A stretch of 64,000 bases of DNA from Domibacillus sp. DTU_2020_1001157_1_SI_ALB_TIR_016 (lineage in GTDB: Bacteria; Bacillota; Bacilli; Bacillales; Domibacillaceae), in contig NZ_CP135439.1 in NCBI RefSeq assembly GCF_032341995.1, forward strand, positions 1,860,001-1,924,000. The letters run 5' to 3'. This document shows, piece by piece, positions 17,775-27,070 of the stretch; position 1 is the stretch's first letter; each line of letters opens with the position of its first letter. A program made the position numbers and the translations under genes. A model generated the notes under the pieces. It did no database searches, was not told the origin of the DNA, and saw only the letters and a list, made by a program, of their open reading frames with translations.

Positions 17775-18196
17775 TATTTTTCCTTCTTTTCTTTTTCATA
17801 CACTTCATGCCACTCGGGAAAAGCTTTTTTAAATTTGACCGGGCGGAATGTTTCCTTGTCTACGACGGTATGTACGCTTGAGCCGATTACACAAACATCG
17901 CCTGCTTCGTTCACAATTTCGTAGCCGTATGTAGTGCGAATGCCTGTATGTGATTGGATCCATGTTCGAACAAGCGCCCTCTCTCCGTAACGAAACGGCC
18001 GCTTATAGGAAAGCTGGATATCGGTTACCGGGGAAACAAATCCGGCTCTTTCCATATCGGCGTAATGAAAGCCTAAATCTTTAATGAGCTGGGTTCGTCC
18101 AATTTCAAACCAAACAACATACTGGCCATGATACACAACCTGCATGGCATCGGTTTCCGCATATCGAACTTCTACTTGCGCTTCTGAAATAAACAA
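17774..18196 (-). CDS. yneP: Acyl-CoA thioesterase, hot-dog fold (YneP)
   Basis: A 140-residue 4-hydroxybenzoyl-CoA-thioesterase-type hot-dog protein. The signature VRYAETDAMQVVYHGQYVVWFEIGR holds the family catalytic D (about residue 14) and the Y-H pair. Such enzymes hydrolyse acyl-CoA thioesters; substrate unknown here. The likely start is TTG at 18196, 8 bases after AAAGGAG, with another TTG two codons earlier too close to that site. It is the first gene of a two-gene unit with yneQ. Confidence 0.88.
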   Translation of the reverse strand: MFISEAQVEVRYAETDAMQVVYHGQYVVWFEIGRTQLIKDLGFHYADMERAGFVSPVTDIQLSYKRPFRYGERALVRTWIQSHTGIRTTYGYEIVNEAGDVCVIGSSVHTVVDKETFRPVKFKKAFPEWHEVYEKEKKEK

Positions 18197-18481
18197 AATC
18201 AAAACTCCTTTAATAAAATCAAATTCTTTACCTATTTTACCATGTTTTGAACGGACGTTTATTCATTTTGCTTTTACGGGTACAGACAAAGAACGGATGA
18301 AAGAGGATGATTGGTTAATTGCATTTTTAAAGCAGAAAGAGAAAAACATGATATCCCTTTAAAAAAAACCCACAAGTACAGGTAGCAATCCTTACGATAA
18401 AGAAGCATAGATCAAGTGGGTGCCCTGCTTTAACATGAATTTGAGTAGATCAGCCTGACCTTCGTCGGTCACTGTATCCAT

Positions 18482-19077
18482 TTGAGCAATACTTCTCCAG
18501 CCGAGAAGCATCGAAGCATTTTAATGATTGCCCATATGAACACTATTTTCCAAAAAGATGAAGCAGACAGGCGGCTCTTTAAAGTGATCGCCTCTCCTTC
18601 CTCTAAAGCTTTGATTAAAGACACGGCGGAAGGGAAAAATACATCCTGGCAGCAGAATGCGAGTACCCTTGCGAAGCATCGGCTGTATGTTTCCAGTAAA
18701 AGTGCCTATGCCGGCGTCGGGCCTGAGCTTGCCCGGAGTTGAAGAAATCGCTCGTAAAGTGATTAAGCCCCAGCAGTTAAGCGATCATTCAAACGGGCTG
18801 TCTGTCGATAGCGGATTAATTGAAGGCAGAACGTCCGCCAATGAAAAAACGGTGGTTTCCGCCCGGCTTTTAAAAGAAGTAAAAGAAACCGGCAAGCACA
18901 TTTGTACTGGATATTGACGATGAGTATACAGGCGGCGCCTCAGACGCTTCTTTCGCTGCCGATAAGGACATTCCAGCAGCCAATAAAATGGCGCCTGTCG
19001 GTGAATTTTCACACGGTGAAACTGTTGAATATACCTTGACCGATTCACTGGTAGAGCAGACTGCTTTACTTGTATAA
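18482..19077 (+). pseudogene. M20-family metallopeptidase pseudogene (glutamate carboxypeptidase type)
   Basis: Three frames carry pieces of one M20 peptidase in the right order. Frame 2 near 18520 gives ILMIAHMNTIFQKDEADRRLF, the HMDTVF metal-binding motif with D changed to N. Frame 3 near 18740-18890 gives LPGVEEIARKV, then LSVDSGLIEGRTSANEKTV. Frame 1 from 18907 gives YTGGASDASFAADKDIPA and the typical C-terminus HGETVEYTLTDSLVEQTALLV before TAA at 19075. The expected length is near 370 codons, so large internal parts are deleted as well as frameshifted. It lies 40 bases ahead of a gamma-glutamyltransferase-like gene, a plausible former partner in gamma-glutamyl peptide use. Confidence 0.75.
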
Positions 19078-19117
19078 ACGATTGAACGATTATTTTAAAC
19101 TGACGGAGGATACCCAT

Positions 19118-20797
19118 ATGACAATAGATCACATTTGGAAAAATCAAAAAAACCATCTGCACAAGCAGCGCGCTCACGGATCAAAAGGAATGACAGCGAG
19201 CGCTACCGAAGAATCGTCCCTTATTGGCGTAGATGTGTTAGCGAAAGGCGGGAACGCCATGGATGCCCTGGTGGCTATGCAGTTCGCTTTGGCCGTATCT
19301 GAACCGTTTAACACAGGGCTTGCAGCCAGCGGCTTTATTCTTTATTACGATGCCGAAACGAAAAAAACGTCCGTTGTAAACGGACACTCGATTTCGCCGA
19401 AAGAAGCGCATAAAAATGTTTTCGTAGATGAGCATCAGGATGTGATTCCATTTTTAAAGCGCTCCACCCCTGGTACGGCTGTAGCGGTTCCCGGCATTTT
19501 AAGAGGAATAGAAAAAGCGTTAAATGAATTTGGAACCATGTCCTGGCAGGATGTAATTGCCCCAGCCGTTGATTTGTCCGAAAAAGGAGTCCGTGTGAAT
19601 TCAACCTGGAATACAGGGCTGCAGCGCTTCAGCGACCGGCTTGGAGAGAAAGCGAAAGACTTTTTTTATCCAAACGGCGTGCCGCTTACTGAAGGGGAAA
19701 TTGTCGTGAACGAAGACTTAACGAAAACACTTAAAATTCTGCAAGAGCACGGAGCAGATGCTTTTTACCAAGGGGAAATTGCCGATAAAATTGTCCAAAC
19801 CGTTCAAGAGTTTGACGGTTTTATGGAAAAAGACGACTTGGCCGCTTATGAAGCAACTGTGTCTGAAGCGATCACCGGTACTTATAAGGGTTATACGGTT
19901 ACGGTTCCTGCTCCGCCAAATGGCGGCGGCTTTGCTCTTCTTTATATGCTTAAACTGCTTGAAAAGCTGGATATCGGCCAATATGGCCTTCGTTCGTGGG
20001 AAAAATATTATCTTCTTGCTGAAGTGATGCGCATTATGACGGCTGATAAGCTTGCGTTCATGGGTGATCCTGCTTTTTACGATATCCCATTAAACGGCCT
20101 GTTAACAGAGGAATATTTAGAGGAGCGGTTGAAGCTGGTAAACTTTAAATTCCGGAATGAAGATGTAACGGAGGGCAATCCGTGGCCGTATGATGACAAA
20201 GAACCCCATCATAAAAACGCCAGCACGACAGATCCCGGACCGGATACCACTCATTTTATTGCTGTAGATGAAAAAGGCAACATCGCTGCCTGTACTTCTT
20301 CGTTAGAGCACTTCTTCGGCTCTGGTATTATGGTGCCCGGCTGCGGATTTTTATTAAATAATGATATGACTGATTTTGATCCGGATCCAGCCGGTTTAAA
20401 TTCCGTTGAACCTGGCAAATATCCGGTCAGCATGAAGACGCCGACGATTGTTTTTAAGGACGGCGAACCGATTTTAACACTTGGCTCACCCGGCGGGCCA
20501 ACCATTCCAGCATCCGTTTTACAGACGATGATCCATGTGCTTGATTTTGGCCTTGATTTAAAAGAAGCGATTGAAGAACCCCGCATTTATAACGGTACAG
20601 GACCGCTTATTTGGCAGGAAGAAGGCATCCCGGAAGAAGCAAAACAGACGCTTGAGAGCATGAACTATCAGTTTGATTCCATTGCACTGTCCATAGGAAA
20701 CGTTCAAGCAATTTTACTAAACCCCAAGACCGGTGAACGCATTGGCAGCAGTGATTCCTCTCGTCCAGGAATTCCCGCTTCCCAGGACCCTGAATAA
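19118..20797 (+). CDS. Gamma-glutamyltransferase-family protein (Ntn hydrolase)
   Basis: A 559-residue protein of the GGT family without a signal peptide. The N-terminal region has HGSKGMTASATEESSLIGVDVLAKGGNAMDA, and the processing site is DTTHFIAVDEKGN, where the first Thr of THF-type motif would be the nucleophile after self-cleavage, followed by ACTSSLEHFFGSG and the GSPGGPTIP oxyanion-type loop. Cytosolic GGT-like proteins such as B. subtilis YwrD are the nearest pattern. ATG 19118 follows GGAGG; a longer frame starts inside the M20 pseudogene. Substrate not known. Confidence 0.85.
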   Translation: MTIDHIWKNQKNHLHKQRAHGSKGMTASATEESSLIGVDVLAKGGNAMDALVAMQFALAVSEPFNTGLAASGFILYYDAETKKTSVVNGHSISPKEAHKNVFVDEHQDVIPFLKRSTPGTAVAVPGILRGIEKALNEFGTMSWQDVIAPAVDLSEKGVRVNSTWNTGLQRFSDRLGEKAKDFFYPNGVPLTEGEIVVNEDLTKTLKILQEHGADAFYQGEIADKIVQTVQEFDGFMEKDDLAAYEATVSEAITGTYKGYTVTVPAPPNGGGFALLYMLKLLEKLDIGQYGLRSWEKYYLLAEVMRIMTADKLAFMGDPAFYDIPLNGLLTEEYLEERLKLVNFKFRNEDVTEGNPWPYDDKEPHHKNASTTDPGPDTTHFIAVDEKGNIAACTSSLEHFFGSGIMVPGCGFLLNNDMTDFDPDPAGLNSVEPGKYPVSMKTPTIVFKDGEPILTLGSPGGPTIPASVLQTMIHVLDFGLDLKEAIEEPRIYNGTGPLIWQEEGIPEEAKQTLESMNYQFDSIALSIGNVQAILLNPKTGERIGSSDSSRPGIPASQDPE

Positions 20798-20799
20798 AA

Positions 20800-20834
20800 G
20801 AATTTCCGGCGTATCAGCCGGAAATTTTTTTTGT
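20800..20834 (+). terminator. Terminator after the GGT-like gene
   Basis: AATTTCCGGC and GCCGGAAATT form a 10-bp stem with a 6-base loop followed by eight T. Confidence 0.92.
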
Positions 20835-20891
20835 GGCAAGAAAACAGCCCAAATGCCTAGCGCAGCCGGTTTGCACCATACTTTTTCTTAT

Positions 20892-21941
20892 CTATACTTG
20901 TCCGGCTACCTGGGCAGATTCAAATGTAGCCATTTCCTTAAGCATTAAAACCGCTGATTGAAGAATCGGAAAAGCTACAGCGGCACCTGACCCTTCTCCC
21001 AGTCTCATTTGAAAGTCAAGAAGCGGTTCTTTTCCTAACAATTCAAGAATAGCGGAATGGCCGGGTTCAACCGAGCGGTGAGCCATGATCATATAATCCT
21101 TTACACTGTTTGATATTTTCGATGCAGCAAGTGCTGCCGTCGATGCAATAAAACCATCTACAAGAATCGGCGTTCTATTCGCTGCGGAAGCAAGCATTGC
21201 CCCTGTCATACCGCAGATCTCCAATCCCCCTACTTTCGCTAATACGTCAATTGGATCTTCTGCATTCGGCTTCCTTCTTTCAAGTGCCAGGCGGATCACC
21301 TGTTTCTTATGCTCTCTTTTGTTTTCTTCAATTCCGGTACCTGCACCTGTCAGCTTTTCGATGCTGATCCCGCTGAGAGCGGCGGTAACCGCACTGCTTG
21401 CTGTTGTATTACCGATCCCCATTTCTCCAAGGATCAGACATTTAACGCCGCTGTGGATCATTGCTTCTGCCTGCTGATAGCCTGTTTCGATTGCTTTGAC
21501 CGCTTCATCCCGGCTCATCGCGCTTTCATTTAAAAAGTTAGCCGTGCCGCATTTGATCTTCTTGTTTATCAGCTTCTCCTCTTCTATATCTCCTGCCATC
21601 CCGATATCTACTACACACATTTTGGCTCCAATGGATTTACTGAAAACATTGATAGCCGCTCCTCCATTTAAAAAATTGCGTACCATTTGCATCGTCACTT
21701 CCTGTGGAAAAGCAGAAACCCCTTCAGATACGACTCCATGATCGGCCGCAAATACAATCACACCCGGCGGTGAAACAACAGGAAACGTTTCTCCCATCAT
21801 TTTAGCCAGCTCAACAGCCAGTTCTTCCAGCCTGCCGAGGCTGTTTTTCGGTTTGGTCAGCGTATCTACATGCTGCTGAGCCAATTCTCCCGCTCTTTCG
21901 TCCAAGCTTGGTATATGTACAGTCATTGCCTTGCTTTCCAT
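20892..21941 (-). CDS. cobT: Nicotinate-nucleotide-dimethylbenzimidazole phosphoribosyltransferase CobT
   Basis: A 349-residue CobT, which makes alpha-ribazole phosphate for the lower ligand of cobalamin. Visible motifs: LTKPKNSLGRLEEL, FAADHGVVSEGVSAFP, GGAAINVFSK, GEMGIGNTTASSAV, and MRLGEGSGAAVAFP, which contains the family catalytic Glu. Length equals the family norm. Start 21941 is a compromise: AAAGGA lies 13 bases upstream and the frame stays open to 22022. No other cobalamin gene and no cobalamin riboswitch is visible nearby, so it stands alone, possibly for salvage of incomplete corrinoids. Confidence 0.92.
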   Translation of the reverse strand: MESKAMTVHIPSLDERAGELAQQHVDTLTKPKNSLGRLEELAVELAKMMGETFPVVSPPGVIVFAADHGVVSEGVSAFPQEVTMQMVRNFLNGGAAINVFSKSIGAKMCVVDIGMAGDIEEEKLINKKIKCGTANFLNESAMSRDEAVKAIETGYQQAEAMIHSGVKCLILGEMGIGNTTASSAVTAALSGISIEKLTGAGTGIEENKREHKKQVIRLALERRKPNAEDPIDVLAKVGGLEICGMTGAMLASAANRTPILVDGFIASTAALAASKISNSVKDYMIMAHRSVEPGHSAILELLGKEPLLDFQMRLGEGSGAAVAFPILQSAVLMLKEMATFESAQVAGQV

Positions 21942-22054
21942 CGATTCAAAAACATCCTTTCTCCTTTTTATCTGTATGCTGCTCCAACAAAAATCCTCTA
22001 AGAGCCGGAAACAGCATTGCAATATTTATTTTACAGTTTATGGTGGAGATCAAT

Positions 22055-22085
22055 AAAAAAGCCGGTTCCTGATTGGAACCGGCCG
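22055..22085 (-). terminator. Terminator of citB
   Basis: GCCGGTTCC and GGAACCGGC form a 9-bp stem; the minus strand continues into TTTTTT. Confidence 0.92.
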
Positions 22086-22095
22086 CATTCAAATA

Positions 22096-24822
22096 TTAGT
22101 TGCCTGCTTTAACACTTTGCAATTTGCCGCGAAGGACCATCTGCAAAATACCGCCATGACGGTAGTAGTCAACATCTACTTCAGAATCAAAACGAACAAG
22201 CGCTTCAAATTCTGTTTTCTTGCCTTCTTTATTTGTAGCTGTTACTTTAACGATTTCGCGTGGTTTTACACTGTCTGTAATCGCCACTTCGAATGTTTCT
22301 TCTCCTGTTAAGCCAAGAGTATCGGCATTCTCGCCTTTTTTGAATTGAAGCGGAAGCACACCCATCATGACAAGGTTGGAACGGTGAATACGCTCATAGC
22401 TTTCTGCGATAACTGTTTTTACGCCAAGAAGGTTTGTACCTTTTGCTGCCCAGTCACGTGAAGAGCCCATGCCGTAGTCTTTGCCTGCCAATACAACAAG
22501 CCCTGTTCCCTGCTCCTGATACTTCATGCAAGCATCATAAATCGGCATTACTTCGCCTGTCGGCCAGAATGTTGTGTATCCGCCTTCTGTGCCTGGAGCA
22601 ATCTGGTTGCGAATACGGATGTTCGCAAATGTACCGCGCATCATGACTTCATGGTTTCCACGGCGTGAACCGTAAGAGTTGAAGTTGCGAGGCTCTACGC
22701 CTTTTTCACGCAAGTATTTGCCTGCTGGTGTATCTTTACCGATTGCACCCGCTGGTGAAATGTGATCCGTTGTAACGGAGTCACCGAATTTACCCATCAC
22801 GCGAAGGCCGGCAAGTGCCTGGATCGGCTCTGGATTTGGTGAAAGATTTTCAAAGAATGTTGGGTTCGCAATGTATGTGGATTCAGAATCCCAGCTGTAA
22901 AGAGCATCATCGTTCGTTTGGATTTGATTCCATTTTGCATTGCTGTTAAATACTTGATCGTATTCTTTGCGGAACAATTCAGGTGTTACAGTGCGTTGTA
23001 CCGCTTCTTTTACTTCTGCTGTACCCGGCCAAATGTCTTTAAAGAATACATCTTGTCCGTCTTTTCCTTGGCCAATCGGATCTTTTTGAAGATCGATGTT
23101 TACGTTGCCTGCAAGCGCATAAGCCACAACAAGCGGCGGAGACGCAAGGTAGTTTCCTTTTACAAGCGGGTGAATACGTCCTTCAAAGTTACGGTTTCCT
23201 GAAAGAACAGACGTGACAAGAAGGTCGGAATCAATAATCGCTTTTTCAATTTCTTCTTTCATTGGACCTGAGTTTCCGATACATGTTGTGCAGCCATAGC
23301 CGACAACGTTGAAGCCTATTTTCTCCATGTATGGAAGAAGGCCGGAATCACGCAGGTAGCCTGTTACAACTTTTGAACCTGGCGCCAATGAAGTTTTTAC
23401 ATACTTCGGCACTTCAAGACCAAGTTCAACCGCTTTTTTCGCAACTAGACCTGCTGCCAGAAGAACATATGGGTTTGATGTATTTGTACAAGATGTGATC
23501 GCTGCAATACCGATCGCCCCTGTTTTCATTTCTGCTGTTGTGCCATCTGCAAATGTAACGGCTGCTGTACGGTCAAGCTCTTCTTTTGTTAAGCCAAAAC
23601 CATGGTTGCCTTGCGGCGCACTTACAGCTTCCTGGAATGATTTTTGCATTTGAGAAAGCGGAATTAAGTCCTGCGGACGTTTTGGTCCAGACAAGTTTGG
23701 CTCAATTTGGGCCAAGTCCAGCTCTACTACTTGTGTGTAAACAGGATCTTCGCTCGCTGGCGTAAAGAACATGTCGTTTTCTTTCAAGTACTGCTCAACG
23801 ACTTGAATGTGTGCTTCATCACGTCCAGTTAAACGCATGTAATCAAGCGCTTCTGAATCCACTGGGAAGAATCCGCATGTTGCACCGTATTCTGGCGCCA
23901 TGTTTGCAATCGTTGCACGATCCGCAAGCGGAAGCGTAGCAACACCTGCACCGAAGAATTCAACGAACTTACCAACTACGCCTGTTTGACGAAGCACTTG
24001 TGTTACTTTTAGTGCAAGGTCTGTCGCTGTAGCGCCGTCTGGAAGCTCACCTGTTAGTTTCACACCCACAACTTCAGGAATTGGGAAGTAAGATGGCTGT
24101 CCAAGCATGCCTGCTTCGGCTTCAATTCCCCCAACACCCCAGCCAAGTACACCGATACCGTTGATCATCGTTGTATGCGAGTCAGTTCCAACCAATGAAT
24201 CAGGGTATGTTTCAAATTCACCGTTTGCTCCTTCTACCGCATGAACAACGCTTGCGAGATACTCAAGGTTTACCTGGTGGACGATACCAGTTGCCGGCGG
24301 AACCGCACGGTAGTTATCAAATGCTTTTTGAGCCCAGCTTAAAAACTCATAACGTTCTGCGTTACGATCAAACTCAAGCTCCATATTGCGCTCAAGTGCT
24401 TCTTGTGTACCGTAAGCATCTACTTGAACAGAGTGGTCGATAACAAGGTCAACTGGAATTTCTGGATTGATCACTTGTGGATCGCCGCCGATATCTGCCA
24501 TTGCTTTACGAAGGGATGCCAGGTCAACAACAACCGGTACACCTGTAAAGTCCTGCAGGATAACGCGGGATGGCTTAAATGGAACTTCCGCTTCTGCATC
24601 CGCATCTGCGCCCCATTTAGCCAGGTTTTCAACGTGTTCTTTTGTAATGACATAACCATCAAATTGACGAAGAACAGATTCAAGTAATACTTTAATTGAG
24701 TAAGGAAGACGGGATACGTTTCCGATACCTGCTTCCTGAAGTGCTGCCAGACGGTAGTAGTTATAGCGCTTACCGTTCAAGTCAAAGCTCGCACGGGCGT
24801 TAAAAACATCAGTAGTCGCCAT
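22096..24822 (-). CDS. citB: Aconitate hydratase (CitB/AcnA)
   Basis: A 908-residue monomeric aconitase of the IRP1/AcnA type, converting citrate to isocitrate in the TCA cycle. The [4Fe-4S] ligands are in SCTNTSNP and [11 protein letters not shown]; other catalytic stretches are [22 protein letters not shown] and [16 protein letters not shown]. In B. subtilis the apo-form also binds iron-responsive-like RNA. The ATG is preceded by AGGGGGAACC. Its neighbourhood with yneP/yneQ/plsY/parEC is the Bacillus order, with the GGT-like gene and cobT inserted between. Confidence 0.97.
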   Translation of the reverse strand: MATTDVFNARASFDLNGKRYNYYRLAALQEAGIGNVSRLPYSIKVLLESVLRQFDGYVITKEHVENLAKWGADADAEAEVPFKPSRVILQDFTGVPVVVDLASLRKAMADIGGDPQVINPEIPVDLVIDHSVQVDAYGTQEALERNMELEFDRNAERYEFLSWAQKAFDNYRAVPPATGIVHQVNLEYLASVVHAVEGANGEFETYPDSLVGTDSHTTMINGIGVLGWGVGGIEAEAGMLGQPSYFPIPEVVGVKLTGELPDGATATDLALKVTQVLRQTGVVGKFVEFFGAGVATLPLADRATIANMAPEYGATCGFFPVDSEALDYMRLTGRDEAHIQVVEQYLKENDMFFTPASEDPVYTQVVELDLAQIEPNLSGPKRPQDLIPLSQMQKSFQEAVSAPQGNHGFGLTKEELDRTAAVTFADGTTAEMKTGAIGIAAITSCTNTSNPYVLLAAGLVAKKAVELGLEVPKYVKTSLAPGSKVVTGYLRDSGLLPYMEKIGFNVVGYGCTTCIGNSGPMKEEIEKAIIDSDLLVTSVLSGNRNFEGRIHPLVKGNYLASPPLVVAYALAGNVNIDLQKDPIGQGKDGQDVFFKDIWPGTAEVKEAVQRTVTPELFRKEYDQVFNSNAKWNQIQTNDDALYSWDSESTYIANPTFFENLSPNPEPIQALAGLRVMGKFGDSVTTDHISPAGAIGKDTPAGKYLREKGVEPRNFNSYGSRRGNHEVMMRGTFANIRIRNQIAPGTEGGYTTFWPTGEVMPIYDACMKYQEQGTGLVVLAGKDYGMGSSRDWAAKGTNLLGVKTVIAESYERIHRSNLVMMGVLPLQFKKGENADTLGLTGEETFEVAITDSVKPREIVKVTATNKEGKKTEFEALVRFDSEVDVDYYRHGGILQMVLRGKLQSVKAGN

Positions 24823-25493
24823 TTTGGTTCCCCCTCTTAACTAGTTGAATATGTACTAAAACGATTGGAAAATAATTTTTTTATTTTTTCTAATTTTCCA
24901 CCCCTTTTATCTTAGTACATTCATTAACATAAGTAAATAAAAAGAAATTTATCGCTTCCGATAAGAAAAACAAATCACTTAAAAAATAACTTTTGTCTAG
25001 TCCTTTTAAAGTATCCCCTATCCAGCCGCGTTTTTTCAAGAAACAAATAGTCATATTTCCAGTCGAGCTCAGGCATATACATATTCATTCCCTAAATGGT
25101 GCTCATTACCCAACGCTGATGGTCTGCATTCGCTGTCCGGTCGAGTGTTTTCACATTGTTTTGCTTTTTTATTTTCCAGAATAATTCCCGGAGTTTTATT
25201 TCGAACTTATCAATCTCATACAGTTTGCATGTATAATGAGGCCGGGCAAGCTCTTCTGCCAGCTTTTCACCTTCTACTTTAATCCTTCTTCATACTCACT
25301 GGGAAGAACGAAAAAACATGTGTCATCATCCCTGTTTCTCCCGGTTCACTTAACATATCACTATTACCCCATTTTTGTTTGGTTAAACTGGCAGCTGTTT
25401 CTGAATACCGCGTTTTGAAAAAAGGGCCTGCGGGTAAAATTAGTTATACGCAGGCGCCCAAGCGGCAGCTTCTGTAAGAAGGAGGATTTTCGT
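24823..25493. other. Gap: citB upstream region and a decayed minus-strand ORF
   Basis: 24823-24990 is the AT-rich citB promoter region; it contains an inverted repeat TTATCG-CTTC-CGATAA at 24949-24964, a possible regulator site of unknown owner (no exact CcpC ATAA-N7-TTAT box was found). The remainder, 25040-25345, holds the decayed reading frame listed separately. Confidence 0.5.
25110..25345 (-). pseudogene. Remnant of an unidentified protein-coding gene
   Basis: Two minus-strand frames read continuously as protein if one frameshift is allowed near 25275: DDDTCFFVLPSEYEEGLK, then VEGEKLAEELARPHYTCKLY, then EIDKFEIKLRELFWKIKKQN, ending HQRWVMSTI and a stop. The composition is that of a normal soluble protein, unlike the surrounding AT-rich sequence. 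No start codon with a ribosome binding site is visible. Family not recognised. Confidence 0.4.
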
Positions 25494-25778
25494 ATGTATA
25501 CTAGCAATGTAAATAAAAAACAAAAAAGCGGCGGACTTGGCTATCTTTTAATGGGGGCAGGAGCCGCAGCATGGTGGCTGTCCAAAGAAGAAAATCGTTC
25601 CAAAGTGGACAGCTTGATTTCCCAGGCGAAGCGAAAGTTAAGCAGCTCTCCGTCTTCTAACGAATCATCTCCGATTCAAAAAGCAGGCGATTCACACTCA
25701 ATTGACGTCCCTGATCATAAAATGGTTGGAGAAGGATCCCAATTTGCTGTTGATTACTACAACAAAAAACAAAAATGA
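25494..25778 (+). CDS. Small hypothetical protein (94 aa), YtxH-like N-terminus
   Basis: Starts MYTSNVNKKQKSGGLGYLLM with GAAGGAGG upstream. A glycine-rich hydrophobic segment (GLGYLLMGAGAAAWWLS, residues 14-30) is followed by a basic Lys/Ser-rich stretch (ISQAKRKLSSSPSSN) and a hydrophilic tail. The layout recalls YtxH-type stress proteins with a short membrane segment, but it is not a clear member. It ends about 80 bases before a very strong hairpin. Confidence 0.6.
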   Translation: MYTSNVNKKQKSGGLGYLLMGAGAAAWWLSKEENRSKVDSLISQAKRKLSSSPSSNESSPIQKAGDSHSIDVPDHKMVGEGSQFAVDYYNKKQK

Positions 25779-25857
25779 GCAGTTTAATTTGTTTCATTTC
25801 AATGAAAAGAGCTGATTTGCCGACGTTCCTGCGAGGGTAGATTATTTTTTGCTTTCT

Positions 25858-25907
25858 AGTCTCCCCCACTGTTCCCCCAGTACTTCGGGGGAACAGTGGG
25901 GGAGACT
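25858..25907. repeat. Perfect 21-bp GC-rich hairpin
   Basis: 25858-25878 (AGTCTCCCCCACTGTTCCCC plus C) is exactly complementary to 25887-25907, with the 8-base loop AGTACTTC. Only TTTAAATTT follows, so it is a weak intrinsic terminator at best despite the very stable stem. It lies between the 25494 gene and phage-like remnants. A terminator, a protein-bound palindrome or a short inverted repeat of a mobile element are all possible. Confidence 0.85.
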
Positions 25908-25959
25908 TTAAATTTAGGACAGACGTTCTAAAAAGGTTCTTATCTAACACCTTTTTATT

Positions 25960-26080
25960 TTTCTTCTATGGATTTCTTGACCAATCTTCGCGGCTTTTTA
26001 ATGTACCCAGTTTCAGATCATGCTTTTCCGCTAATGCCGCAAACGTGATTTGATTGTTTTCCATTCTGATCTGATATTAT
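25960..26080 (-). pseudogene. Phage terminase small-subunit-like remnant
   Basis: The minus strand reads MENNQITFAALAEKHDLKLG, then TLKSREDWSRNP and a stop. This is the helix-turn-helix pattern of phage terminase small subunits of Bacillus prophages (I-T-x-x-x-L-A-E-x-x-x-V-x-x-G-T-x-K-S-R-K-x-R-E-x-W-S-R). Only about 35 codons remain. It supports an old prophage at this place. Confidence 0.5.
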
Positions 26081-26160
26081 CCCAGTTCGTCACTGCACAT
26101 CACCACTTGTTTTTAGGCAAAGAAAAAAGCATCCCGCAGGCTGCTTCCTTCCACTCTGTA

Positions 26161-26571
26161 TCAGCTAATTACATCCTCGAACACTACTTTTAGATAGTCA
26201 TCAAACTTATGGTCATTAAAGAATCCACCTTCGTGACATACCCAATTACCTTCGGATACTAAGGGAGATATAATATCAATTCGCTGTCGGTCTTCCCCAA
26301 TAATCTTAAAAACCTCAATAGAGTTTTTATCTCTTTTGAACCCAAGAACATGCCCCTGGATTCTTATTTCCGAGAAAAGTTCATCTTCTGGATAATCACT
26401 ATATACTTGGATATCTCCATAAGTTGCTGGTATAAAGTCCTCTACACTTTCACCAAACTTCTCGACGCGATCATTGATAAAAGCTACAGCACGATCTGTT
26501 AACTCTTTTCTTTTTACATCATTTGCATACTGCTCTCTTAAACTCGCTACGAATCGACTTTCAAAACTCAT
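26161..26571 (-). CDS. Hypothetical protein (136 aa)
   Basis: MSFESRFVASLREQYANDVKRKEL... An N-terminal helical part is followed by a beta-rich domain (DIQVYSDYPEDE, IRIQGHVLGFKRDKNSIEVFKI). No membrane segment. GGGAGGTG lies 6 bases before the ATG, so it looks intact and expressed. It resembles small Bacillus cereus-group and prophage proteins of unknown function; I cannot name the family. It lies among phage-like remnants. Confidence 0.6.
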   Translation of the reverse strand: MSFESRFVASLREQYANDVKRKELTDRAVAFINDRVEKFGESVEDFIPATYGDIQVYSDYPEDELFSEIRIQGHVLGFKRDKNSIEVFKIIGEDRQRIDIISPLVSEGNWVCHEGGFFNDHKFDDYLKVVFEDVIS

Positions 26572-26689
26572 ACAGACACCTCCCTTAGTTTATTATCTAT
26601 TTCGACAAAAGGAGATATTTTCCTGCATCAAACATATCTAATTCGGTGAAATAGTTGCTCAGGCGAGGTGATCTCTTGGAAACAAAACA

Positions 26690-26905
26690 GGAGATCGATT
26701 TAAGCGTGGTTTACAACATTAGCGTATCCTGGTATTAAACGCGGCCGTTGCGACAACGCTTACTTTAAGAGTTCCATCAAAATATGGCCTTTCTTTGAAT
26801 CCCCTAACTGTAGCATGAAGAAACTAATTAAACCCGGCCAACTGGCAGGGTTTAATAATAGCTGCAATTTAATTGAGGCATTTTATAGCTTTTTAAAAAG
26901 GCATT
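26690..26905 (+). pseudogene. Possible IS3-type transposase remnant
   Basis: The plus strand carries YPGIKRGRCDNAYFKSSIK near 26730 and, in another frame near 26865, NNSCNLIEAFYSFLKRHF. Both look like corrupted copies of the IS3-family OrfB end (G-x-C-Y-D-N-A-x-x-E-S/A-F-F-S-x-L-K). No ends or complete frame are left, so the call is weak. Confidence 0.3.
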
Positions 26906-26911
26906 TTACAC

Positions 26912-27070
26912 TTATCTCTCACAAAATTCTCTTTCCATCATTTTCAGCTTTCTTTTCATCTCTCGAATATCTTCTTTCATCTCTCGAAGATCATCTTCCA
27001 TCCGTTTAAGCTCGTCTTCCATCCGTTCACGCCGGCTTCTCCGGTCGCGGTTACTGCAATTAGAGCACAT
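26912..27070 (-). CDS. Small coiled-coil protein with N-terminal CxxC (52 aa)
   Basis: Reads MCSNCSNRDRRSRRERMEDE, then a charged heptad-like helix with repeated RME(D)/REMKED(I) units, ending EREFCER. GAAAGGAGAG lies 8 bases before the ATG at 27070. The CSNC motif and the final Cys suggest metal or disulfide chemistry; the rest is a predicted coiled coil for dimerisation. Below usual gene-finder length. Family not recognised. Confidence 0.6.
   Translation of the reverse strand: MCSNCSNRDRRSRRERMEDELKRMEDDLREMKEDIREMKRKLKMMEREFCER

Noticed and set aside
21942..22054. Cobalamin riboswitch ahead of cobT
   Set aside because: The interval is only about 110 bases and lacks the B12-box pattern; it mainly holds the citB terminator.
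24823..24990. CcpC operator of citB
   Set aside because: No exact ATAA-N7-TTAT site was found; the nearest has an 8-base spacer. Only an unrelated inverted repeat is reported.
25858..25907. CRISPR repeat or array
   Set aside because: The palindrome occurs once, with no spaced copies and no cas genes anywhere in the window.
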